A DNA stretch of 12,390 bases from an uncultured Flammeovirgaceae bacterium. Lineage in GTDB: Bacteria > Bacteroidota > Bacteroidia > Cytophagales > Cyclobacteriaceae. Position 1 is the stretch's first letter. Each line of letters opens with the position of its first letter. Below, piece by piece: positions 1 to 6,699 of this stretch. Below the pieces are notes generated by a model. It was given only the letters and a program-made list of their open reading frames with translations, had not been told where the DNA came from and made no database searches. The DNA is taken from positions 1 through 12,390 of the forward strand of contig CAMPJM010000067.1 in NCBI GenBank assembly GCA_946886805.1, given 5' to 3'. Made by a program: the position numbers and the translations under genes.

Positions 1-227
1 ATACTATATTTATGGATGATCCTATTCAATATTTGGATTCTATTAACGTGTTGTCTTTTATTGACTTGCTCCGATGTATCACTACAAATAAGCAATTAGA
101 TAGACAGGTAGTTATTTCGACACATGATGAAAATTTTTTCAATCTCCTAAAAAAGAAATTTGATCCGGAATATTATAATTTAAAATTTATAGAGTTTGAA
201 ACATATGGTAAGTTGAAAGTAAGTTAA
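1..227 (+). CDS. SMC/SbcC-like ABC ATPase, C-terminal fragment (5' end outside window)
   Basis: The frame is open from base 3 and ends at TAA 225-227, so only about 74 C-terminal residues are visible. They begin with a Walker B-like strand (TIFMDDP, with the tandem Asp-Asp-Pro), continue into a D-loop (QYLDSIN), and then reach a second strand ending in VISTHDEN, the His-switch of ABC-type ATPases of the SMC/RecN/SbcC group. In such proteins these motifs sit next to the C-terminus, so the true end of the gene seems to be present. The internal ATG at base 12 lies inside the Walker B strand and is not a start. ATPases of this type are common in defence and DNA-repair loci, but the family cannot be named because the Walker A and coiled-coil parts are missing. 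The stop is followed by about 300 nt of non-coding DNA, so it is probably not in the same operon as the next gene. Confidence 0.75.
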   Translation, partial: TIFMDDPIQYLDSINVLSFIDLLRCITTNKQLDRQVVISTHDENFFNLLKKKFDPEYYNLKFIEFETYGKLKVS

Positions 228-301
228 TTTGGCGTAAAGATGTCATCATCTGGCCATACCTTCCACTTCTTTTCAGAAATTTTAAAGGAAAACAGTTACC
301 A

Positions 302-328
302 CCTGCTTTTTCCTGAAGCCAAAGCAGG
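302..328. other. Perfect 8-bp inverted repeat (hairpin)
   Basis: CCTGCTTT (302-309) pairs exactly with AAAGCAGG (321-328) around an 11-nt loop. No T-run follows on either strand, so it is not a classical intrinsic terminator. It could stabilise the 3' end of the upstream ATPase message or be part of a larger structured RNA that continues towards base 527. The pairing is seen directly; the role is unknown. Confidence 0.5.
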
Positions 329-421
329 AGAATTTAAGCAACACCAGGAGCGTTGGCAAGAAAGCATGTGTATTGGGGGCTTTGTTTACATTTTTGGCTT
401 TGGGCGGCTATGGAATGTGTG

Positions 422-444
422 CAGCTGTCTTGGGCTGGTTTTTT
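422..444 (+). terminator. Weak terminator-like hairpin with T6 tract
   Basis: CAGC (422-425) can pair with GCTG (434-437), and after one G a run of six T follows (439-444). The stem is only 4 bp, so this is a weak candidate for ending transcription from the upstream ATPase gene. Confidence 0.25.
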
Positions 445-448
445 AGTT

Positions 449-527
449 AGGGATCGCAGCGAAAGAACTGGAAAGAGGGGAGTGGCTCGTAATTGAAGCG
501 GGGAGCCCGGCCGAAAGCAACTTCTAA
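449..527. other. GC-richer, possibly structured stretch upstream of the operon
   Basis: This stretch is visibly richer in G and C than its surroundings and is purine-rich, with GGATCGCAGCG, GAGGGGAG and GGGGAGCCCGG blocks. GGCTC (484-488) can pair with GAGCC (503-507). From memory it resembles intergenic repeat-like 3' elements seen in Bacteroidota genomes, but I cannot verify this without a genome-wide comparison. It ends just before a possible ATG at 533, so it could also be a leader of the large gene. Confidence 0.25.
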
Positions 528-532
528 AGTTC

Positions 533-589
533 ATGATTTTTGATTATATTCCCCCTTCAATAAACTTAACATCAGCTTTTGAGCTATTC
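533..589 (+). other. Probable out-of-frame N-terminal segment of the large Wadjet-linked gene
   Basis: An ATG at 533 opens a different frame from the 1350-codon gene. It encodes MIFDYIPPSINLTSAFELF (19 residues), which looks like genuine protein, before running into three consecutive CGA codons (590-598) and, later, a stop. Skipping the single C at 590 joins it directly to the main frame, giving AFELF followed by DDENEKLEDL. The main frame by itself has only a TTG (579) just after a stop codon (567-569) and then no ATG for more than 300 codons. The simplest reading is that the gene really starts at 533 and has a one-base insertion, a sequencing error, or a programmed +1 shift near 590. The joined protein would be 1365 residues long. 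Confidence 0.45.
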
Positions 590-3500
590 CGACGACGAGA
601 ACGAAAAATTAGAAGACTTAAAGAAATATATTTCAAGTCGTACTTTTGATAAAAACCAGCAATTTATTAAACGAGATGCCATTGAAGAAAATCTCAAATG
701 GAATGCTTCATTGTTCTTTGCAAAGCTTATTAATCTGGCAAATCCTCGGAAACAGGAGCTTTCACTAGAAGAATTCAATCATTTCAAAAAGGATTATGAA
801 GAACGTAACGATAAACGAATCGATACGGACGCCCTCTTTCAAAAGTACTGGTTGAGAAATATCTTAGGAAAAATAAGAATCGCAGGGACTGCATCTTCAG
901 CTTGCTCCAGATTTAGCAAAATAACAGATTTTAAAAATGAATTAAAGTTTCTACTTGAAGAGTTTGAAGAAGGAAAAAAGAAATTTCCAAAAAAAGAATT
1001 TGATCAAGTTAGAAAGAAATATGAATTTAGAAACAATCTGACTTTGCATGACAAGGGGTTATTCGAACCCCAATGGCTTTCTCTTTCGGATGATCATGTT
1101 GATGTTTCTAATATTGACATTTACTTCAAGCCTTACCTAGATAACTGGGAAGAATTCGAATTCCTTTCTGCTTACCAAGGGCACCTATCCAATAATCAAG
1201 ATGGTGGGCTAAAGATATTTAAAAGCGAACTAACACAGCTACACCAATCTTTCGCACAATTTTACACAAAAACACCTACACTTGAAAAATTAATTGATCA
1301 GAGGCTATTTAAAGCAGACAAAAACTATTACTATTTAAATTTCAACAATACTAAAATTAGCTATTGGTCATCCTTAGGTGGTCAAATCACTGCTTTTTAT
1401 TGGCAATTACTAATTGAGGATGACAACTTTTCTGCCGATAAGGAAAGAATAAAGAGACTTATTCAACAAGTTCTCTACTGGGGGTCGTCTTCTAGATTTT
1501 TAACCCATTCTCTTGATGAATCAAAAAAAAGGTTTTTAGATGCGGCTTGTGACCTTATAATTACTGAACCTGATTTAGAAGGAGCTAATTCAGAATTTGA
1601 GAAAGTAAGCAAAGATGGAAGATTTTCGGATAATATGCGCTTGTTTAATGATTATAAGAAATTTGAAGATTATTCTCTCAACACCTCAGACTGTTTTGAA
1701 TTATTCGATAGTATAGACAGTTGGAATAAAAAGAGCCAATCTAACTGGCTATATGAACAAAATTCTCGCAACGAGATTTCGTTTTTAATTAAACTCATAG
1801 TTGCCCATGACTATGAAACTGAAAGAGAAGAAACTGAAGATGAGGACAGCCCCACTATCCATCATTACAAAAGAGTTTTTGCTCTTCTCGAAGAATCATT
1901 GACCAAGCCAACCCTGCTTTGGAAAATAAAATGCTTTGTTATTATGTGTCGGAGGGAGTTTATTCCCTATCTACTAAAAGACCACAAATACACCTCTTTG
2001 GCATTTCAGTTTATAGACAAAACTAGCGAGTATTTTCTAGATGAAGACAGGGAGACACACCATAAAAAGCTCTGGGTAAAATCTTTGGAGTTGGCACTTT
2101 TCACAATTCGCTCAACCGTGCAGAATGGTAATGCTCAGAAAGTGATCTATCAGATTTATAGAGAGCTTAATTCCAATAAATATGATATTCCGTATAACCG
2201 GCAGCCTCATGCCGAAAAATTAAGTCAAAAACAGAAAGAGGATAAAGAAACGGCAGTTCTCTCATTGATTGAAGATAGTTCCCTACAAAACCATAATATA
2301 AATGGAGGAAGTAGCCAATTTTTACTCCCCAAACTATTCAACGAGTTGGTAAAGCTTTTTATCAATCTGCCATCCAAACCATTGTATAATAATGGAACTG
2401 TGAGTTTTCCAATGCTTCGGTGGGATGGATTAGCCTGGCTAATAAAATGCTCTACTTACTGGAAATACAAAAGTCAGTTTGAGATTGCGCCTCCTGATAT
2501 CAACACGCTTACTAACTCCTTTTTTAAACTTTACATTGATCGTGTTGAGGTTACAGAGGTAAAAAAATACAATTTCTTTGAGAAGAAAGAAGAAATAGGG
2601 CTACCGCTATGGAGCGAGAAAATCGAAAGACTGGAATACATTGAATGGGTCTATCCGGTTTATTTTCTTAATAAGCAAGGTAATCTAAGCCGTTTCCTAG
2701 CTCCCAACTTTACATTTAAATCCTCCACAGCGAGTGATCACCATGATTGGAATCGCTTTGTAGCAGAAAAGCTGAGAACACACATTGGGGTATTACTTCA
2801 AGTACTTCGTCAGTTGGTGTTGCCAATCATTCCTTATGGCTTTGAAAAGGATGAAATTCAGGAAATTAAATCGAGGATTGAACAACAGATTGTTGACTAC
2901 CTAAAAAGACACATCAAGGATGTGCCGGAAGAAAGCCGTGTTGATCTATTCGATTACAATAAGGAAAAAGCATTCAAAAACTCAGAAAAGGAAAAATTAC
3001 TTCCGCAAGTAGCTAGGGCATTAAATTGGTTTTCCAAGAAAGAGCAGATTATTGAGGCAATTATAGAGACGCAGGATATTGTCAAGATATTAACTATTGC
3101 CGAATGGGTAACTTCAGAAGGGGTTAAACAAAAACTCCTAGAGAAGATACAGCAATCAGATATTAAAGCCTTTTTAGATGAGACTCGTTGGATTCCGGAG
3201 GTTCAACAGACCCTATTAGAAATTAGCAAATACCCCCAATTGATCAATGAGATCAATCAGGTGGTTGAGTTTTGGGAAAAGAAAGTATCAAAAAAGAACA
3301 GGGACTACGAAGTTCAGCTCTATCAGACCAAGATGCTACTGGGTTATTTTCAGCATGATGAACAGGAACTGAATAGCATTAAGGAACCGGATTCACCTAT
3401 TCATGCGGTAAGAGTGCTATCTTATCGTGACCACAAGCAGTTTTACAGAGCACTCATTAGACTGGAAAAGAATCCGGAATCCTCTCACAGCATATTCAAG

Positions 3501-4631
3501 GAGTTGAGTTCGCAATACCCTCAATATCCTGTTTTTGCGCTAAATCAAATGGCAGCTAAAATTAGCATGGCTAAACCCAGTGATGATCTAAAAATCCATA
3601 AAGAAGCCCTGGAAGAGTGGAAGGCTTATTCCTCCCAGCAAAAAGATTTGGACGAAGAGGCTTTGGGATCAACATTTCTCGCCAATAAGTTATACATACT
3701 ACTCAAACTCGGGGAATACAATGAACTGGATGGTGTATTTAATGGCCTGGAGAAACCGTATAAAATGCTTCCAGATATACTTGACGTCAAAATTGAAAGT
3801 CTCATAGAAAGAAAAAGGATTGAAGAAGCATCTATGCTGTTGGAAGATGCTGAAAATTATCACCGGTTTTCAGGATCAGAAAGCATTGGCTTTATCCAAA
3901 ATTTAAAGACTAAAGTAAATGGTACCGATAATGTAAAGGAACTCCATTATCAGTACAATAGAATATTCAATAGCACACCAACCAAACTTGTCAGAATTTT
4001 CCCCGAAAAGCTCAATGGCAGGATTGATCTTACTGAATTTGTTGTAAATGAAGTAGCTCGAGCAGCTTCAAATATGCTTAACAAACTAAATACTTTGCCA
4101 GAAATCCTGAAATTGAAAAACACCAGTAAGGAAAACAGATTCAATGACCTTGTCCAACTTGCATTAGAGGCAAGAATTAGCTCATGGGGATGGTCTGTAA
4201 AAGATCAGACAAGAAAAGCCTTTTCGCCTAGTGAATCTGATTTGGGTGAAATTGATTTGGATATAAGGGATTGTAACCAAGATTGCTTTATCACTTGTGA
4301 GGCATTTATTCTAAGAGATACAGCTAGAGTTAAATCACATTTAGAAAAGTTAATTTCTCACTACACACATGAAAGAAAAGCCTTTCTTACCCTCGTGTAC
4401 TTTCAAGGAAAGCAATCAGATTTTCAGAAGGCATGGAATGCCTATTACACAAACACCTTAACCGCTATTCAATATCCTACTGGATTTGAAATTGGAACTA
4501 ATCAAGTAATCGATGTAACCGAGGAATTTCGAAGAGAGCAGACTGGTGTTAGAGTAGGAAAAGCTCACCATAAAGAAGGTGTAATGATCTATCATATATT
4601 CGTCAATATCAATTACCAGATCAATGCTTGA
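579..4631 (+). CDS. Large helical protein with degenerate PD-(D/E)XK-like C-terminus, first gene of the Wadjet operon
   Basis: I do not recognise a named family. The 1350-residue frame begins at a TTG (579) with no Shine-Dalgarno sequence; a start at ATG 533 with a frame change near 590 is more likely. Residues 60-92 and 135-167 are an ungapped repeat with a 75-residue offset (EF, YE, RN, LF and WL recur). Most of the protein reads as helical, and about 938-1095 looks TPR-like. No P-loop, membrane segment or signal peptide is visible. The C-terminus (about 1185-1350) resembles restriction-endonuclease-like folds: E1197 in a helix, then WGWSVKDQ, then GEIDLDI (D1226), then CEAFIL (E1241). Position 1243, where the catalytic Lys of an ExK motif is expected, is Phe, so it may be inactive or use a variant site. 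The stop overlaps the jetA start by 8 nt (ATGCTTGA), suggesting translational coupling and a shared role. It could be a sensor, scaffold or effector of the Wadjet system; this is inference. The gene looks more AT-rich than jetA-C. Confidence 0.8.
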   Translation: MSYSDDENEKLEDLKKYISSRTFDKNQQFIKRDAIEENLKWNASLFFAKLINLANPRKQELSLEEFNHFKKDYEERNDKRIDTDALFQKYWLRNILGKIRIAGTASSACSRFSKITDFKNELKFLLEEFEEGKKKFPKKEFDQVRKKYEFRNNLTLHDKGLFEPQWLSLSDDHVDVSNIDIYFKPYLDNWEEFEFLSAYQGHLSNNQDGGLKIFKSELTQLHQSFAQFYTKTPTLEKLIDQRLFKADKNYYYLNFNNTKISYWSSLGGQITAFYWQLLIEDDNFSADKERIKRLIQQVLYWGSSSRFLTHSLDESKKRFLDAACDLIITEPDLEGANSEFEKVSKDGRFSDNMRLFNDYKKFEDYSLNTSDCFELFDSIDSWNKKSQSNWLYEQNSRNEISFLIKLIVAHDYETEREETEDEDSPTIHHYKRVFALLEESLTKPTLLWKIKCFVIMCRREFIPYLLKDHKYTSLAFQFIDKTSEYFLDEDRETHHKKLWVKSLELALFTIRSTVQNGNAQKVIYQIYRELNSNKYDIPYNRQPHAEKLSQKQKEDKETAVLSLIEDSSLQNHNINGGSSQFLLPKLFNELVKLFINLPSKPLYNNGTVSFPMLRWDGLAWLIKCSTYWKYKSQFEIAPPDINTLTNSFFKLYIDRVEVTEVKKYNFFEKKEEIGLPLWSEKIERLEYIEWVYPVYFLNKQGNLSRFLAPNFTFKSSTASDHHDWNRFVAEKLRTHIGVLLQVLRQLVLPIIPYGFEKDEIQEIKSRIEQQIVDYLKRHIKDVPEESRVDLFDYNKEKAFKNSEKEKLLPQVARALNWFSKKEQIIEAIIETQDIVKILTIAEWVTSEGVKQKLLEKIQQSDIKAFLDETRWIPEVQQTLLEISKYPQLINEINQVVEFWEKKVSKKNRDYEVQLYQTKMLLGYFQHDEQELNSIKEPDSPIHAVRVLSYRDHKQFYRALIRLEKNPESSHSIFKELSSQYPQYPVFALNQMAAKISMAKPSDDLKIHKEALEEWKAYSSQQKDLDEEALGSTFLANKLYILLKLGEYNELDGVFNGLEKPYKMLPDILDVKIESLIERKRIEEASMLLEDAENYHRFSGSESIGFIQNLKTKVNGTDNVKELHYQYNRIFNSTPTKLVRIFPEKLNGRIDLTEFVVNEVARAASNMLNKLNTLPEILKLKNTSKENRFNDLVQLALEARISSWGWSVKDQTRKAFSPSESDLGEIDLDIRDCNQDCFITCEAFILRDTARVKSHLEKLISHYTHERKAFLTLVYFQGKQSDFQKAWNAYYTNTLTAIQYPTGFEIGTNQVIDVTEEFRREQTGVRVGKAHHKEGVMIYHIFVNINYQINA

Positions 4632-6105
4632 CTCCCTCACCTCTATATTGAAAGTCAGATCACTGGTAGATTCAGCAGTAACCTTAAAACTACTACGGGC
4701 AAGGAATCTGCCTTTGATCATCTCTTTCCTGTATCGGGAATACAAGGTAGGTGAACAAATTTCCATTCCATACCAGCATTTGATACAAAGACTGGCAGAT
4801 TTTCTGGAAGAAATCGAATACCGGGATGAAGACGATGAGGTCAAATCCGACAGGCTTATTCTGGCTTTTGATGAAAAGGCCAAACTCTATATCGACCGTT
4901 GGATTGATGCTCATTACCTCCGCAATATGATGGATGATGCCCGGAAAGAGCCCCTGGTGTTTCTATCCAAACACGTGGAAAGGGCTTTTCAGGTATTTGA
5001 GCTATTGAAGGATCGGGAATTTGTAGGGACAGAATCCAAGTTCAAGGACATTTTCACCAAACTCAGGGACATCATAGAAAATGCCAACCCGGATAAGGAA
5101 AAGAGGTTGGCCGAACTGGAACGAAGAAAACTAGCGATAGAGGAAGAAATCCGAAAAATCAAGATTGATGGCTATGTGAACACTTATGAAGATTACCAGG
5201 TCAAGTCCCGGTATGAAGAGATAAACCGTTTGGCCAATGAGTTAATCGGTGATTTCAAGGAAGTGGAGGACAATTTTAAGGAAATCACCCGCAAGATTTA
5301 TGAGCGACAGCAACAAGCCGAACTCTCCAAGGGGAAGCTTTTATCAGAAACATTTGATGCGCTGTACGAACTTCGAAGTACTGATCAGGGCAAAAGCTTT
5401 TATACCTTTTGGCAATTCATGTTAGACGATGCAAGCCAATCGGATTTTCAAAAGCTGACCAAAGAAGTATACAATGTGCTGGAAGACCGTGGTATCGAGA
5501 TTTCTTCCCGCTCTCTGAGAAAACTAAAATCACTTCTGCATATGGCAGCTCGTAAAGTGCTGGATAAAAACGGGGTACTTGCTGACAAACTCAGTAGGGA
5601 GATAGTAGCTAAAGAGCAATTAGAATCACGAAAGGCAAAAGAACTCATGTCAGGAATCCGCAAGCTTGCCATCCAGTTGGTCAATAGCCCCTCATCTAAA
5701 GAGTATTATCTCGACATAAAGGGCAACCCTGAAATCTATCTCCCCTTGGAGCGCAAGCTTGGGGAAAGACCGGAAAACAATTCATTTGTTATGAAGGCAG
5801 AACAGGCTCAACTTGCATTGGAAGACCTGGAGGACCTATCAAAAATTTACAATGCTGACTTGATAGACAAGCAGCAATTACTGACCAATATACACGACTT
5901 ACTGCAGTCAAGATCGCAGGTTTCTCTTCAAGAAGTAGTGAAAGAAAAAGGGCTTAATAAAGGCCTGGCGGAACTGTTGGCTTACGTCACCCTCATAAAT
6001 GTCGACAACAAATTTTTCATCAATGAGAATATTCGGGAAAACATTCTGTTCAATTTAACGGAGGGAAAGTACCTTGATTTGCCGCAAATCATTTTCACCA
6101 GATAG
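4624..6105 (+). CDS. jetA: Wadjet protein JetA (DUF3375, kleisin-like subunit)
   Basis: This 493-residue protein matches what I know of JetA (DUF3375), the kleisin-like subunit that bridges the two heads of the SMC-like JetC dimer in the plasmid-restricting Wadjet complex. Family hallmarks seen are LRARNLPLIISFL at 24-36, REFVGTES at 131-138 and the charged coiled-coil segment RLAELERRKLAIEEEIRKIK at 161-180, which continues to about 250. The C-terminal part (about 390-493) reads as a helical/winged-helix region expected to contact JetC. Length is typical of the family. The ATG at 4624 lies inside the end of the upstream gene and is supported by the conserved motif starting only 24 residues later. 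jetB starts 3 nt after the stop. No defects are seen. Confidence 0.93.
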   Translation: MLDSLTSILKVRSLVDSAVTLKLLRARNLPLIISFLYREYKVGEQISIPYQHLIQRLADFLEEIEYRDEDDEVKSDRLILAFDEKAKLYIDRWIDAHYLRNMMDDARKEPLVFLSKHVERAFQVFELLKDREFVGTESKFKDIFTKLRDIIENANPDKEKRLAELERRKLAIEEEIRKIKIDGYVNTYEDYQVKSRYEEINRLANELIGDFKEVEDNFKEITRKIYERQQQAELSKGKLLSETFDALYELRSTDQGKSFYTFWQFMLDDASQSDFQKLTKEVYNVLEDRGIEISSRSLRKLKSLLHMAARKVLDKNGVLADKLSREIVAKEQLESRKAKELMSGIRKLAIQLVNSPSSKEYYLDIKGNPEIYLPLERKLGERPENNSFVMKAEQAQLALEDLEDLSKIYNADLIDKQQLLTNIHDLLQSRSQVSLQEVVKEKGLNKGLAELLAYVTLINVDNKFFINENIRENILFNLTEGKYLDLPQIIFTR

Positions 6106-6108
6106 CCT

Positions 6109-6699
6109 ATGGAATACCAAAATCGAAATATTGCTCCCTACGCCAAGTCAGCTGTGAAGCTCCTACAAGGCCCTGTTTTTGAAGATCAGCAAGATGTTTG
6201 GAATGAGGTCCTGCAGTATCAGGTCGAACTCACTCAATACTTTGAAAGAATTGCTCTTGAGGTGGTAATTGACAAAAGAGATGGGTACGCCTATCTGAAA
6301 CAAATCGAACTTGATGAATCAGGAAGCACCATCGGATTAATTCGGAGAATGCCTCTGACTTACGACCTTACATTGGTTTGTGTATTGCTGAGAGAATGGC
6401 TTCTCGAATTTGAATCGAGCGACCTGGAAACTGCCAATTTGTACATTACTCCTAAAGAATTCAGGGATCGGATGGAGATGTTTTTCAAAGAGAAAACCAA
6501 TGAGCTAAAGTTCATCAGGGAACTCAATCGCCACCTGGATCAGTGTGTGGACATGGGATTTTTGAAACTGGTGCATAAGGATGCAACATCTCAGGATGAA
6601 TACAGATACGAAGTAAAGCGGATACTGAAAGCCAGGGTTACCACAGACGAGCTGTCAAAATTTAAACAACAATTGGAAGATGAACTTAAGTCTGTTTAG
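6109..6699 (+). CDS. jetB: Wadjet protein JetB (DUF4194, KITE-like subunit)
   Basis: This 196-residue protein is of the DUF4194 type, the KITE-like (tandem winged-helix) subunit that binds the kleisin JetA in Wadjet, analogous to MukE/MksE. The diagnostic segment is at 77-102, with LIRRMPLTYDL followed by LLREWLLEFE; this RR-x-PL-x-Y-x-L-x-L pattern is the clearest family mark. A second conserved helical part (about 110-165) includes TPKEFRDRMEMFFKEK and ends in a beta-hairpin-like YRYEVKRILKARVT. Its start (ATG 6109) follows jetA by 3 nt, and its last 20 nt overlap the start of jetC, as expected for coupled translation of complex subunits. Length is normal and no defect is visible. Confidence 0.92.
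   Translation: MEYQNRNIAPYAKSAVKLLQGPVFEDQQDVWNEVLQYQVELTQYFERIALEVVIDKRDGYAYLKQIELDESGSTIGLIRRMPLTYDLTLVCVLLREWLLEFESSDLETANLYITPKEFRDRMEMFFKEKTNELKFIRELNRHLDQCVDMGFLKLVHKDATSQDEYRYEVKRILKARVTTDELSKFKQQLEDELKSV

Larger units (their letters stand above)
228..532. other. Non-coding region between the ATPase fragment and the Wadjet-linked operon
   Basis: No convincing gene is present. Short open frames exist on both strands (240-446 plus, 334-534 minus), but their translations are Cys/Phe/Gly- or Ser/Pro-rich and do not look like protein. The region holds a small hairpin just after the ATPase gene (AGATG 238-242 with CATCT 247-251), an 8-bp perfect hairpin at 302-328, a weak hairpin plus T-run at 422-444, and a GC-richer stretch at about 449-527. 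The promoter of the downstream operon should lie here or just beyond, but I see no clean Bacteroidota promoter (TTTG, about 19 nt, TAnnTTTG). Confidence 0.6.

Noticed and set aside
240..446. 68-codon plus-strand open frame
   Set aside because: Translation is Cys/Phe/Gly-rich at the end and shows no family features; it runs through the 8-bp hairpin and the T-run. Chance frame.
334..534. 66-codon minus-strand open frame
   Set aside because: Ser/Pro/Cys-rich translation antisense to the structured spacer, with no motifs and no evident start context.
4458..4883. 141-codon minus-strand frame across the large gene/jetA junction
   Set aside because: Ser-rich antisense translation over two well-supported plus-strand genes; no independent evidence.
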